Positions 1 through 14,152 of a DNA stretch of 64,000 nucleotides are shown here, piece after piece (positions within the stretch are counted from its first letter, which is position 1; every line of letters starts with the position of its first letter). Source of the stretch: Flaveria trinervia (taxonomy: Eukaryota > Streptophyta > Magnoliopsida > Asterales > Asteraceae); contig CM046457.1 of the NCBI GenBank assembly GCA_025506515.1, forward strand, positions 3,386,870 to 3,450,869, written 5' to 3'. The notes beneath the pieces are model-generated. The model saw only the letters and a list, made by a program, of their open reading frames with translations. It was not told the origin of the DNA and did no database searches. A program made the position numbers and the translations under genes.

Positions 1-153
1 TTTTTAAAGATTTAAAATAAACATTATTAATTTAAAATTAGTTGAGGGGGTTTCTAGCCAACGACAAATATCACCGACCTTTATAGTTGTGTACAAAGTA
101 TAATCTTACATTCCTACCCTTGATTTTGTGCCAAATAAAAGGACTATTGACCA

Positions 154-244
154 CATAAGCCCAAAGACCAACAACTATTGGCTCATTACTCATAAGCCCA
201 AAGACAAACAACTATTGGCTCATTACTCATAAGCCCAAAGACCA
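154..244. repeat. 37-bp tandem repeat, about 2.5 copies
   Basis: A 37-bp unit starting with cataagcccaaagac occurs at 154-190, again at 191-227 with one change, and partially from 228 to about 244. The near identity of the copies suggests a recent local duplication. Confidence 0.85.
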
Positions 245-496
245 ATTGTTGTTAAGAATTCAGGTGGTTCATGCCTTCATGGTGATGGTTGTGGGCCGAG
301 AAATTTTATTGAATCATCTGTATTTTGTATTTCACCGATTAGACAAAACCTTTTATTTCCCGGAACAAATAACTTTTAGTTAAGCCTCAATAATAGTAAG
401 CAATATCAAATTAGACTTAGAGAGTTAGAGACTGTTTTGTGATCTCTTAATGATACTTAAAAAGTTACATCTTAATGGTTCATAATCTGATAATTT

Positions 497-650
497 CAGT
501 AGCGAATCTTGAACACTTTCACAGGAAGACGAACTCGATATATATATAAAAATGTATACTATCAGACCAAAAATTTACACTACCGATCAAAAAATAGAGG
601 GGCGGTGCCCATCCTCCCCCCCCCCCCCCCCCCCTCGCTCCGGGGGCCGT
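497..650. mobile_element. Truncated hAT-like MITE relative with C19 run
   Basis: The left end reads cagtagcgaatcttgaac, close to the terminal repeat of the complete element at 41917-42138. The body shares with that copy the phrases gacgaactcgatat and aaaatttacactac, and both copies carry a long C run before the right end (616-634 here, 19 C). The right terminal repeat is not clear here, so this copy looks decayed or truncated. Confidence 0.55.
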
Positions 651-3600
651 ATTAACCTCCACCAACGGTTAATTATTAAAGATAGTTTTAAGTCTGGATG
701 GTTTAGATGTTATTATGAATCAATAATATGTAACCTCATTAAAATGCTACCAAACAGTCTCTTAACATAAATTACACGGATACTCTTTGACTTGTTAAGT
801 TAATATAATTTAGTTTCAATATTTTTTTCTAATAAATATACCATTTGAACACTTTATCATTCTAAACCTACAAAATATGTAAAACAAAGTTAAAGCAACC
901 AATGTATTTACTAAATAACTAATATTCAATAGAGAGTAATAAATAGTATACACCGTTCCATTAGGATTTAGGACCATTACTTCTCTTCATTTATGTGTAG
1001 AGCCAAGAAATAGGACGTAAAGAAGTATGACAGGGGCGATTTGTATCTTCCATTTATGCTGAATTAAGTTTTAATATTATTTTATGTGTTCAATGAATAT
1101 TATAAAATGTCACTATTAAAAAATGGATTTTCATGTGATCTTATTTGGATATGTTTATTGTGAATAGAATATTAGTTACATTCCGGTGGAGTGAAGTAAC
1201 ATACAATCCGGTCCCATAGTCCACATACAAACTCAAAAGTGAACCATTCAAACATGTTTTATTGTTAACTTATGTAGTTGTGTGTCGGCGTGATTGGAAG
1301 CTAAATAAAGAAAGTTAGAAGCGCAGAGAAAAATAAATGTATTTGAAATTTAAATGAAAAATATTACTAAATAATAATCAAGTTTTAAAAGTGTTATAAT
1401 TTAATCACTTATGTATATTTTTCATAAATTGGACATCCAAACGATCAAATCGAGTCATTACCAAATTTTATTATGACAAGAAAGTAAAGATGGAAAAGAC
1501 ATAGGAGTTAGAATTTTTAATATATAAAATTATATTAAAAAAACATGTTAATTATGAAAAAATAAAAAAAGTGCCTAAAATTTACGTCAACGTTCTATAT
1601 CAGCATCAAAAGATAGAAAAAACATTTTCTAACTGAATCCAAAAATATAACATGCTAAAAATATGTTATGACTTTTAATTTGTATAAAATATAAAAAAGA
1701 GTAATCTGATTGAAACACTTTTAAAACTTGAGTTACTTAATTGGAATACTTTTAAAAGTTTGTTACTATTTTACAAAGTTACCCCTTTAAAGTAACACTA
1801 GTATTAAGCCTTTCGTGATACAGCGGATGGCGTAAAACTATATCAAGCTGAATCAATGACACGCCATTGTCAGTGACTACTAATACTGGCAAAACTTGTA
1901 TTAAAAAGAATAAAAATAAAAACGAAAAATAAAACCGAACAAAAAATAAACGTAAAAACGTTAAACCACGAGACGAAACATAAAAGATCTAGAACAAAAA
2001 GTGTCATTGTTCTTAAAAATGGTACTAGACCATGGGGCATACCCATATGTCATCTTTTATCATTTTATGTTGCCACACACATCATCACCATCTTTGTTTA
2101 ATATTTATAGAATCATATCAAACACTAAATTACCAAATTTTAGAATTAGATGACGTTATAAATAACAATGATCATTAGTCCAACTAGTTAAGATGAAATA
2201 CTCATATCATGTAAATATTAGAAGATTATAGTTTAAATCTCACTCTAAGCAAAATTGATATGTGAATAAATTGATATATGAATAAATTGATATGTGAATA
2301 AATCTCCTAACATTTTTAAGAGTAAAAATGTTGGTCATATTTTTATGATTCATACACTCTAAGATATCAGTGCACATTATGATTCATAGATGTATGATAA
2401 TGACTCGTAAATGCTAACGTAATTCAGTCATACGTGATTTGCTGATATTGGGCCCTTTGTTAAAATCTTGATTTATCGTGCTATTAAAATCAAAATTTAA
2501 CTTATATACAGAATTTCAATTTTGAAGAAATTAAAGGTGCATGGTATAACAATAGATCATCTGGGAACATTCACAGTTCATTTCTTAAAATCGTGTGAGT
2601 GGAAGCTCTTAAATTATATGGAACGGTTTAAGTGGTTGTGAGTGGAGGACAGAAAAATATTACCGTTCATCTGTAAATTTAAATATTTATTGTTCAACCC
2701 TTATAAAATCTTTAATATTCTTAAAAGTAGTTATGAATGGAAGAGAACGAAAAAGTAATGAAAAATGTATAAAATTATATTATTTAATTGAAAGGAGAGA
2801 GAAGAAGTATTGATTTTTAATATAATTATAAGAATGAAAAAAAGATACGAGATGTAAGTGCTCTGAAGCCACTACTTTTATCATTATCAGCCGGTGAGGA
2901 TGATCACTTCACATATATTATCTCGTCATGTAGTTTGACAATTATTCCACACCCGACGATTATAATCGATGTTACCAAACATTTTGAGAAAACCATGTTG
3001 TGATAGAAAATGTTTGTGAAAACCACCAATGATAATAATAAACCTATCTGATAATTTTGTAAACAAGTTTTAGAAATGATGGTAAATAAAAAGATTTTAA
3101 ATAATGATACAATATAATTATTTTAAATTGTTTGTTTCACCTCATGGTGCCATCGCATAGTGGTGTTTCCCGCGACACAGATTAGTCGCCTCAGTCCCGC
3201 CAGGAAAACATGATAAGGATACCACATGATAAAAATGATTATTGATTTTTAAGACAAGGGATTTATTACTATTCCATGATTACAATAAAGCCATGTTGTG
3301 GTACAATTTAACATTGCTGGTGATGAATCCATTTGACAATTTATAAACATGTGTCTATAAATAGATATAAAGTTTCTATCAAGTGGTCTAATATCACATT
3401 TAAAAGTAGTTAAGCAAAAACAAGTTATTATAAAGATAAAAAAATTCATCATGTATATTCAAGAACAGTTACATGAAGGGCAACGAGCTCAACGTGAAGT
3501 CACAAACATCACCCAGTGATAGCTTGGTATTTCTAGCGGAACTAGTCAACCACTTTAGTCCTTCTAGAGGTGCAAGGAAGGCATAAAGCATTACCACATG

Positions 3601-4192
3601 GTCTAAGTGATTTACTATAGTTTAAGAATGACGCATGATTTATTATCATTCAATGGTTTTATCATAACTAATTGTTTTTATTTAGGATTCTAATATTAAA
3701 ACATTTATTATTATAAATCAACACCCTTATATGCATTGTATAACATTATACAAGTCATATGAGATCAAATAAATTATAAAGGTAAACATACAAAGACTAT
3801 TAGAAAAATTATACGTCCCACGTAATTAAACATGAATTTTGATTTATAATTAAATAATGGGACCCTCAGTAAACACAACAAAGCTCATTTGTGATCATAT
3901 CAAACAAATAACTTCACAAAACCTCATTCCAAACACCCCCAAATGTATGATGTGATCTAATTTGAATCATCCACACACTACATTACACAGAACCCAAAGG
4001 CCTCTCAAGCTTTTGAGGGTTCATTCTTACACTTTTTCACGAGAAAGATTAGGGTTTCATCACGGGTAAAGAATTAAAGATCAAACCCCTCTTTTCCCAC
4101 TCAACTCCATCAACCCCATATCAAATTCTCCATCTTTATTCCAATTATCAACACCCAATTTGTGGGTTCATCGATTAACCATCACTTGCAGA

Positions 4193-4424
4193 ATGAAACC
4201 CATGTATAAATGCTGGGACACCATTGAAAAAGTGCAACAGTGAAAGAGAAAGAGGGGTTTCTTTACGAAAACGTACATGTGAAGCTAATTGATGTTTATC
4301 AGTTATCACGAGCTGCTTAACACTTGACCTTCATCAAGTTTCCCCCTTTTACCCTGTGGAACATGCAATTTGTGTTCATATGGATGCTCGTGAATCTAGG
4401 GTTTGTTTAGTGGATGCAATTTAG
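4193..4424 (+). promoter_or_regulatory. Leader of J-protein gene with three upstream ATG frames
   Basis: Between the probable transcription start and the main ATG at 4431 there are three short complete frames: 4193-4243 (16 residues), 4363-4410 (15 residues, hydrophobic) and 4380-4424 (14 residues, overlapping the previous one). Upstream frames like these commonly lower translation of the main frame in plants. Whether all lie in the mature leader depends on the transcription start and any leader intron, which cannot be read from sequence alone. Confidence 0.4.
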
Positions 4425-4430
4425 TTCAAG

Positions 4431-7400
4431 ATGGAGGATATTGGGTTGTTTAATCAAGGGTTGAAATGGTTAGAATCCGAGAGTTATTGTTGTTCTGCTG
4501 TAGCGATGAAAGCTGCCGGTGGTTTGATTCATAAATTTGAGGCTTTTGTTCTACTGCATTGGCCTACGGTCTGCAATGGGTGTGGTAGACTGTGTAAATT
4601 GTTCTGTTTTATGCTGTTTTATTGGAAAGATTGTGTTATCAGGGGATTTAGATCGGTTTTTGATTTGGGTACTGTGGCTCTGCTTATCATCATATGGAGT
4701 TGCTTCCTTAGTTTGACATCAGTTTCTTGCTTGCTTTATGTTCTTGTTAGTATGGTAAGCTTATGAGTTACGTATCATTTCATTGTAATATTATGTTGCT
4801 GTATACAGGTTACTATGTTAATTTGTGCATTGGCATTTTCGAAACTTAAATTCGATATATTTATACCCTATTTGTGGTTGTTTGACTTGTTGAGTTGTTT
4901 CATCATACAAGATTTTGCAATTGTATTACTAATGTTTCTGTAATGGTTTAGTGTTTCATGATTTCATCTACTTTGTCAAATATCTGGTGTATAATTCTTT
5001 TTATAACCTCGTATGTCAAAGTATTTAGCCGTAATTTGGTGTAATTTTTTATAACAATTATAAACTGCTTCTTTTCAGGGAGCTGCTGGTTGTGCTGTGC
5101 ACTATTTGGGATATACACCTGGTTTATTTATTGTAGGGTTGTTTGCCATTTTGATACTGTGGATGTATGCCAACTTTTGGACCACTGGTTTATTATTTAT
5201 CATTGGAGGTGAGTCTATTTTTTCTTCTTAATATTACAATGTTAACGTTATAAAACAATACGTTACCAAAGGGCTTGTAGCCTAGCGGTATCAACGAGTG
5301 TAGTAAAAGTATTCATCTTCAAGTGGCTGAGGGTTCTACTTCCATGGTAACTATTGGCGATGTGATGCATATTTAGGAGTAGGTTTAGCGGGTGTGTTAG
5401 TTAGCCATTCTAGAAATCATAAAGAATACATTACCCTTTGACCCAAGCTATCCATTTGTAGATAATGGGTTGAATTGCCACATACCCTATGTTTTTAGCA
5501 CAAATAGAAATGAAATTTACTCTTTTTTCTTAGCAACAATCAATAAAGCACAAAATAGAAACCAAGTTGCTCTTTATTGTGGCTGTAGGAACCAAGTTAC
5601 ATACTTATATCTAATTACGAATTGTAGCAATAATCGGCATATTCAACCAGTTGCACACCATTTATCTGATTTTATTTTTAAAATGTATTGTCATGGAATC
5701 TTATTTGTTGTTTTAGTGTATATGTATACGCCACTTGGCATTTAATGTGAGATTTCGACAATTATTTATAAATATAACTTTTTAAAAGATCTGTTTCTCA
5801 AACATGTAATAATTTTTATAGTTTTTTTTTGCACAGGTAAAATCAGTTAAAATGAGATTGATTTCTAAAATGGGTAATAACTTTTAAGCTACTTTCTAAT
5901 ATGCACCTAATTTAATGTTGATTGCCAAACAAAAAGAATTTTGTAAGTTTGTTTTTGTTTCTTGCAGGTGCCCAAACTTTAGTGTTCAATTTTTAATACA
6001 TACATCTTGTATATCGCAGGTTATGTATTCTCCCTAAACCATGCAAGATTGGTGATTTTGATGGCAACAATATATGCACTTTATTTTGTAAGAAGCCAAG
6101 CTGGTTGGTCTGGGGTATTTGTATCAATTAACCTTGCATTTCTCTCTAATGATGTATTAAACTTCATGATTCAATGGAGTGATAACATAAGTGAAAAAAC
6201 ACATTTTGAAGAACCAAAAATACCCGAATCATTTGTTGATGATGAATTTGTGTCAGAGAGTGAGTTTTCACTTCCTAATGATGAACCTGAAAAGGTGCAA
6301 TCGTATAAATCTTCAAGCAAACCAGCTGCTACTACAACTGTTGAAAATAAACAAAAAGAATCTTTGAATGTCCCTGTGGTCAAAGATGATGGAGATGCAA
6401 TTAAAGAGATGAAAAGAATTCTTGCATGTCTGGATCACTATGAAGCTTTGGAGTTTTCTCGTTACAAGAAAATTGATGCTATGCTGTTGAAGAAGGAATA
6501 TAGGAAAAAGGTATGCTGCCTTTGAAAAACCAAGTTTTCGATACTGATTGTTTGATTAATTATGGGTCAATAATGAGTTTCATGCTAGCTGCAACAAAAC
6601 TGATAATCTAATTTTAAAATGGTATGACTTATGCATCCTTTCTTTTAACCTAACTCGAGAAACTTTTGCTCTCATTTTATTTTTCACTCAAACATTTGGT
6701 TATTTGATTATTACAGCTTTCATACAATGGGATCACATCCATACATTTTTTGCTAATTGCTACAAACTGGCTTATGATCTTATAAGGTGTTTTGATTTGC
6801 TTTTTGGAACTGGTCAAGATCATTGCTACTGATTATCATCATTTCAGCGCTAAATTATGAGTTTTATACTAGCTCCAATAAATTTGATTATTTTGTAAAT
6901 TTCAGGGGCTTCGACTACTATTTTTCCTACAAAAATGTCATTTTTGGTCATTCAGTCTATTAAATCTTTAAAATAATCAGAATTTTTGAAACACCAAAAC
7001 ATTTGATAATATGATTATTGCAACTCTGTATAACAGAAGCACTTGCAGGCGCTTTGCTGGAACATGTTTTATTTTAGCTGATTATCTAATACTGATTGTC
7101 TGATATCACATAATCACTTTCAAAACTTATATCAAAACACCTTTTAATGTCATTTTCGAAAATTAATTGCAGTTTTACCCCTTCTTTCTGGTCATCTTTG
7201 TCTTATATTTTACTCTTCTTATCAGGCCATGCTTGTGCACCCTGATAAAAACATGGGAAGTCCACTTGCAAGTGAATCCTTTAAAAAGATTCAATGTGCA
7301 TATGAGGTAATCGTCATCTGTTTCACTCAGGAATTTGGTAAATGTTAACATTATAATCATTATCATTTTTTTGGTAAATATTAATATATATTCAACTGAT

Positions 7401-10128
7401 GTGCTATTATGGTTAGGTTCTTTCTGATTCTTTGAAAAAAAGAGATTATGATGATCAACTGAGAAAGGAAGAATCTAAGAGCTTGTCTCACAAGTCTCCA
7501 AGTACTTCCCATCAGGTACAATGTTAAGCCCATAAAGAATTGCATCTTTTTATTTTATCAGACAATTAGTTGCTTATATAGTTTATGTAATTAAGTAAAC
7601 AAAGATGTCAAAATAGACCCTGTGGGCTTTGACATAATTTGCACATAAGTTGATAGGCTTCATTTACATAAGGTCCTTTCTATCACAATATTTTACCGTA
7701 GCCGGCCAAACAGGTCAACAAGTGATGACATGTTTTTGAAGTTCAGCAAATTGCTGACGTGGGATTCTAAATATTTTTCTCATTATTTATTCTATTCGTT
7801 TGGTTATTATATTAATTATAAATAATAGAAATGTATTAGTAGCATATATAAAAGTTAAAGCTACTTACAAAAGTAATCTTACTACTTTGTCCATGTGTCG
7901 TTTATGTCAGTATGAAACCAGATTTTGTAAGTGACCTTTTTGTTAAATTCTAACAAGTTATAGGATTCTTTTATGCAAAATAAAGTCTAGTGACTTACAT
8001 GCCATTTCTATGAAAGTCTATAGGGTTTTTAAATCATTATATGTAGATATATTATTATGCTTGATGTATTGGTCTAAGTAAGCATCATTAGCGAGAAAAC
8101 CCCCTCAATAGCTGGCTGATTTTGTATTTCTTTCATATTTCACTAATTTGAATAAAACATCATTCAGGTCCTATCAATAAATCTATACAGAACCATATAT
8201 ATAAATGACTATTGTAATATTTTCTGTGAAGGCTATATGTTAGAGTTATATCTCTATAAACTCCTCAATGTGCAATTCTTTTCTATAGCAATTTGAATAC
8301 TATTTGTATTATTTTACGCTCATGATTTTTCTTGGGTCAAGGTATTGAATTTTTATCTGATTAAAAAAAAAACTTTTTATATATGTCACTATATAGCAGG
8401 AAAGCACTGAATACTGCTCTGAGGAATCAAGACGTATACATTGCACAAAATGCGGTCTTTCACATATATGGATATGTACAAATAGGGCCAAGTCTAAAGC
8501 AAGATGGTGCCAGGTGCGCCCTTGATTCAGGCAAAAATTCATCTTTTATCTTATAATAGTTTTAATTAATTTGTTTGTTTCAGGATTGCTGTCAGTATCA
8601 TCAAGCCAAGGATGGGGACGGGTGGGTAGAATACAAAGGCTCACTTGTATTTGATCGACCTCAAAAGGTTTGTAGGTGCTTGTTTATTTTATTCAATTTT
8701 TTGAGCATTTGAAACAAAACCAATAAATTAAGTTAACTGTTAATTAATGAATCAAGAACTGTCAACTGTATAATGTAAAGTGAATTAGTGAAATGGAACT
8801 GAAATTAACCATTATGGGACTAAACGGAGCAACTGTAACTTTTTTATACATAAATAGATTTTTTGACACAATTTGTGTGTGCTCCAACTAAATAGACACA
8901 GACTACAAAAGTCTTCGCTTTTACACCTTTTCTCCCTCCATCCTGAAGTTATTTCCTGTAATTTATTCTGATTTGTCCCCAAATAACCGTCCACCTTAAA
9001 AAAATCATAGTTATTCCCTCTGTCCCATAATTATTGTCTAGATTACTATTTTCGTTTGTCCCAAAATTTATCTATTTTAAATAATGGATAGCTGTTGTTT
9101 ACCAATTTTCTGATATTAACCTTGATTAGATTTATCATAATATATTACAAATCAATGATATCTTAAATACATTGATGGTAAATATAACATTCTACTAGCT
9201 GAAAATTGAGTTAGTTGAACATTATCATAATCTTCTTGCAAGTTTTCCAAGTTAGTCGTGATTTTATATGCATTAAGGGTAAAATTGATATGCTGCTAAG
9301 TGTACATATATTAAATTGTGTGTGTGTGTGTGTATTTTTTTGTTTTTGTGGGCTTTTATCTTGGGACGGAGGTAGTTATTATATTTTCCTTATGACGTTT
9401 ATCGCATTTCGAGGTGCATTATACCTTGTTCAACTCTTCTTATATCTCTTACAATTATCCTTTTTACTGGCACTTTGCTAATTGTTATAATATACTTTTA
9501 GGCGGAAATCCCACGCGCATTTGTTTGTGCCGAGAGCAGGATATTTGATGTTTCAGAATGGGCCATTTGTCAGGTCTGCACTCTTAAATTATCCATACTT
9601 CTAGTTTTAAAGATCTTAGTGAGAAACTGAGAAATATGTTAAAAAGGAGAAATTATATGATAATTTACATGTAAAAGTCAAATCCAGTTTTGTTGCAACT
9701 TTTAAATTGAATAACCGGAACTTATTATTTTGTTCTTGAATAATCAGTATCGGTTTTGCAACACCCAAAATCTAAAAACTGATACACAATAATGAATAAT
9801 CGTATAACCCTTAAATACTTGAGTGTGTAAGAAGCTAAAAGTTAGTTTATGTGCACAGGGTATGGCTTGTAGGCCGAACACACATCGCCCAAGTTTTCAT
9901 GTAAACATGGTGGCATTAGAGAAAAGTCAACGGGCAAACTCTAGCAGATACCCATGGGATCTAGATGCAGAAATGACCGACGAAGAAGAAGAATTTGAGC
10001 TATGGCTGCAACAAGCAGTAGCTTCGGGTTTATTTTGTGAAACCTCAAAACGTAGGAAAAGTTGGAGCCCGTTTAAGTTACCTCAGAAAAAAAGCGGGAA
10101 AAAACAATGGAATCGAATGTCTCAATGA
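4431..10128 (+). CDS. Membrane-anchored J-domain co-chaperone with Jiv90-type module
   Basis: Nine exons join in frame to give 554 residues: 4431-4754, 5079-5208, 6020-6510, 7226-7306, 7417-7515, 8400-8513, 8584-8667, 9502-9573 and 9859-10128 (stop TGA). All introns have GT-AG ends. Residues about 85-180 hold several hydrophobic segments that look membrane-spanning. The J-domain lies at about 290-352 with the HPD loop at 320-322, which in this family stimulates Hsp70 ATPase. It is followed by a cysteine-rich block (C390-x2-C393, C412, C415, C416) and conserved aromatic patches typical of the cleavage-inducing chaperone (Jiv90/DNAJC14-like) family. The C terminus is basic. Length and architecture match the plant DNAJC14-like proteins. 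The client and the membrane (probably ER) are inferred. No frame breaks were found, unlike the other three genes here. Short upstream frames precede the ATG. Confidence 0.9.
5271..5425 (+). mobile_element. tRNA-derived SINE in intron 2 of the J-protein gene
   Basis: The segment has a polymerase III A-box-like stretch (tagcctagcgg, 5278-5288) and a B-box-like stretch (gggttctact, 5331-5340) about 45 bp apart. A tail follows with the phrase taggtttagcgggtgtgtta, as I recall it from plant SINEs. It lies between exons 2 and 3 in sense orientation. The right end is approximate. Confidence 0.6.
6540..7130. repeat. MITE relics in intron 3 of the J-protein gene
   Basis: The intron carries repeated short phrases (gataatctaattt, gattattgcaactctg, ctagctccaataaattt) that recur in introns of WRKY2 and CLC-f in this window. 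They look like decayed copies of the family whose better preserved members sit at 54201-54900 and 62059-62441. No clean terminal repeats remain here. A similar scrap lies at about 9640-9810 in intron 8. Confidence 0.4.
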
Positions 10129-13100
10129 TACCGATAATAATCGTTTTAGGTGTAGATAACTTGTAGTTTTGAAATTTATTGCAGATTTGCAGCTATAAGT
10201 TAAGTTGGCAAAAATGGGTGCAAAATGTGTATATTATTAATTACATTGATGATGATGCCACTTAGCTTGTAATCAGCTAAGTGAAAATGTTGTATTAGGT
10301 TTTTAGTTCTTATATGTTTGGGGATTGTAAGAAATTAGTAGTGATAATTTTATTTTGACAAACAACTCTTAAACTGATTTAAAAATAATTCTCTCATAGA
10401 ATAATAGAATAATCATAATTGAACTGCTTTAATAGCTAAACATCAAACTGATTATCCACAATTGATAACCAATAATCTATTTCATCACAATTCCTATTCT
10501 GTATCTTAATTCTTGTATTATTTTTTAAATAAATTTCCAAAATGTTCTTTTTCTCTATTTTTTCTCACAAAATGTCTCCCTTAAAAATTTCTTCTCAAAA
10601 TGTCTCTATATCTCGTGAGTACAAGCGTGCGTTTGTTTAGGTATATGTGTGTATTTGTGATTTGTTTTGCTTTACAATGTGTTTGCACCTGTTTGTGAAG
10701 ACGACGGTCCATCGAAAATTTTGGGCTGATGGTGTTGGATCTAGCCTAGTCATGGGCCATGGATGGATCACATTTTGGGCTTAGATTAAAACCTATTATT
10801 GAAAATTTCAAAATCTTCATCTCCGCTTAAAAGCTCATTTTTTCACAGGCACATAGCGCGCTCAACCTTCGTCTGCTAGAATTACGTTGTGCACTATCAC
10901 ACAACTGTGCATTGTTATGTTCGTCAAACGAAACACTAGAACACTAGTAAGATCTCGAAGATGACGAAATTCATGGAAAGGAAATAAGTAAAACGTAAAG
11001 GGTGTGAAAAGTACGTAAGTTGAGAGGGTATGAGAAGAAGTAGGCGTGAAAAAGTATGTAAGTTGAGAGTGAATGACCATGGTCTTGATGGCCCCTCCAA
11101 TTGCGATCCTAAAACAAGGGTGAGGCAATGTTCCCCTTTCTAGCACTCGTGAGCAAACGTCCAAAACTATCACCCCCTATTCCATCCTTAGGAATTAGGA
11201 TCACCAATTGTATTATGCTCTTCCATTGTGCTAAACACCCTCACGAAAACGGAGTGAGGGTAACCTAAACCCACATACTATAAATAAACAAATTTGATGT
11301 AATGTTAGTTTTCGTTCTTCTTTCAATGCACTTCTTCTATATACTTAATTCTTATGCCCGAGGGTGGTCATGTCTCTTCTTGTGATGAGTCCTAATGGTG
11401 GTCTGTTTTGTAGGATCCATTTTGTTTTCGACAAGACAAGCATTTGATTAATTTCCCATCAATTTTCCGAGGAAGCTCCATTGAAGAAAGATCTCCATTT
11501 ATTGACCCGATAGTGATTTACCTAAGCAAACGTATATTTAAGCTTATATTTGTTTGATTTTATATTAACATATAGTTATGGTTGTTTGTTGAAATCAATC
11601 ACATAATTAATTATACAACTCAAGAACCAAGATCAAAAGGATTAACAACTTGAATCGAGAATAAAAAACGATTTGAACTATTATTAACAACAGGAGATCT
11701 TTACAAAGAAATGAAGATCGAAATCTCTAATTAACCTCATGACTATTAATCCCCTTTATACACTTCATCATTAACAGAATATTAACAAACTAATTACCAG
11801 TTAACCACTAATCAACCCTTAACTTTAGCTTAACTGTTAGCACCCTTACACTTTAACTATCTGAATATAACAACTCTACAAATGACACTCATACGATTTT
11901 AGAGGCCTAAAGCGAAAATAAAATTAGAGGCTTTTAAAAACTTTCCATGTTTTGAAACACAAGCACTAGTTGATTCATGATTTCTAAATCAGATTATTCA
12001 AAACAAATCCTAATTGATTCAATGATTTTATATTCTAACATAAATAATAACAAGTATAAAGCTAAAACAAATAAACAATTAGCAATTTGTAAATCAAATA
12101 AAAGAAGCATATACAAAACTAAAACAAATTTAGAACAATTAGCAATTAACAACTTGTCCTTAGAACAAAGGATTAAAGAAACACAATTAGCAATACATTA
12201 AGCAATTTATCTTATTTAGGGAGATAATCAATCAATCAAAGAACCAACTCAGCCTAGTACTTAATTGTGAGTTTGTTACTCCACTAGATGTCCAGATGAA
12301 ATCAAAGTTTAAAGGCTTTTTAACTGCAACGAAATCAAAGAAGCAAATCGTGCTAGATGAAATTAGAGAACCAAAAGAAGGTTGGGGGGTTCTTATTCGT
12401 TAATCTAGTGAAGAAATCGAAGTTCTGGGTGGCTGGGTTTGCTTGGGGCAAGCAAAATCATAGGCGAATGATGAAATCAAAGTTGCATGGTTGTTCACCT
12501 TAACCTCTTGGCTTTGTTTGTCTCTTCATTTTAACTCCCACCAGCCCAACCCCCAATCAAGAATCGACCAATAGCTTGTGTGAAGACCTATGACCTGCCG
12601 ACCTAGGTTTCCTTCTTTCTTTCATACATTCGTTTTTGTTTTTTTAAGTTAGTTTATTTTGGGCTTAGAAAGAATGATCTATACAATAAAATATATTTTT
12701 TTGTGGCCTAATAAAATGGGTGGGCCTAAAGCACTAGCTTATTTCTTTTAACTGTTGGGCCGCCCTTGCCATAAGAAATTGTCAACGTTAAACTGGTTCA
12801 AGGCGAGGGTCTCTCTAGGCATAGATGCACATGAGGGGCCTTGAGCGACTCGTCATATATCGCCTGGGCACACTTACAATCACAAATGTGGTTTGGGTAT
12901 ATATGAGGCGTTACTTTTATTTAACACGTTTTTTAACACAAACATTATAGGCATATACGGTGTATTTTGCTAGAGGTTTTGTTAAAACATGACATTACAT
13001 GGCCGGTCCCGAGAGTATTCGAATAATTCTAGGCCCTGGGCGAGTAGAAATGGACCCTATAATATAGTGTCAATAACCAGTATATTAGAAATCTATAATA

Positions 13101-14152
13101 CGACAATTATTGTTTTACCAATAAATAAAAGTATTATAGAAAAATACTCTAATTTACTTACTTAACCGAATCGTAAGACTCTCCTAGCATTTTTTACTTG
13201 AGTTTAGATTGGATATACTAAACTAATTAAAATGTTAATGGATCCAAAGTTTCAATTGATCAAGATAATTAAATTGCTATTGGGTTTGTTAATAATAGAT
13301 AGCTATTTTTATATATACATACATATATAATATAATTTTTTTAACATTTCGGGTCCCTGATAAGATTGGGCCCTGAACGGTCGTCCACCCTGCTCACCCT
13401 CAAGGCCTCCCATGCATGAAAAGAACTAATATATGATGTAACCAAATCATGTACAAATTTAAAAAAAATGTTTTTGGACCTGTAGAATTACAACAGGTGA
13501 TATATATATATATATATATATATATGAGGGATCAAATGAAAAACACCATTATAAAAGAAAACTAATATCAACCAATCACATAATTTCTAATAGTTTTTTT
13601 AATTCTTCTAATTAAAAGGATAATTAAGTAAACTTTCACTCCACTAATTTAGGCAATATTTTTTAACTTTTGATCAATTTCTCTTCAAATCATCATCTTC
13701 TATATTTGCAGAACTAATTAAATTCAAATTAAAGATTCAATCAAGTTGATAACTCTTGATTAAAAATTAGAATCCGTTGATGACGCCAACTGAACCGTCG
13801 CATCACCGCCTTGCCACCAGCGATCACCAGCATCTACTCCCGTCGACACCTACGAACACTACTAGTACCATGGCCTAAACAGGCGTAATCAACATTTGAT
13901 TACAAATATTGTGATGGGTTCGATAGTGGAAAGGTGTTAGATAAGAAATCGATTTAGATGGGAATCGATTGATATGAGAAATATATTAATATGAATAAAT
14001 CACCATTGAAGAACATGGTTATTTGCTCTATTCATATCCGCAAATCAATATTTGGGTACGACTAGGGCTCAACCTCATGATCGAAGATGAAGAAACGGAT
14101 AGGATATATGTGGATAGATGTGGAAAGGTGTTAAGTGAGTTATAATGAATCA
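10129..14152. other. Gene-free spacer with transposon scraps
   Basis: The first 200 bases are the likely 3' UTR of the J-protein gene. After that no frame resembles a protein. Stretches around 10860-11280, 11890-12780 and 13009-13412 have higher GC and look like transposon remnants; only the last has recognisable inverted ends. A short (TA)n run lies at about 13501-13526. Confidence 0.55.
13009..13412. mobile_element. Decayed non-autonomous DNA transposon
   Basis: The left end (atggccggtcccgagagta) and the inverse of the right end (atgggaggccttgagggtg) match in part. Both resemble the GC-rich ggccggccctgagggt-type terminus of a widespread plant DNA transposon family. The interior is AT-rich with no coding capacity. 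No clear target duplication was found, so the boundaries are approximate. Confidence 0.45.

Larger units (their letters stand above)
1..4000. other. Gene-free spacer, AT-rich, repeat scraps
   Basis: No open frame with recognisable protein content is present. The stretch holds a 37-bp tandem repeat near the left edge and a fragment of an hAT-like element with a 19-C run. A possible Helitron-type 3' end on the minus strand lies near 1795-1830, where a GC-rich short palindrome is followed by CTAG then T. A weak SINE-like scrap (degenerate B-box-like gtttaaatctc) lies near 2187-2260. The last few hundred bases run into the promoter and leader of the J-protein gene. Confidence 0.6.

Noticed and set aside
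10862..11173. 103-codon minus-strand frame
   Set aside because: No recognisable motif, no family resemblance, and the region looks like transposon-derived spacer.
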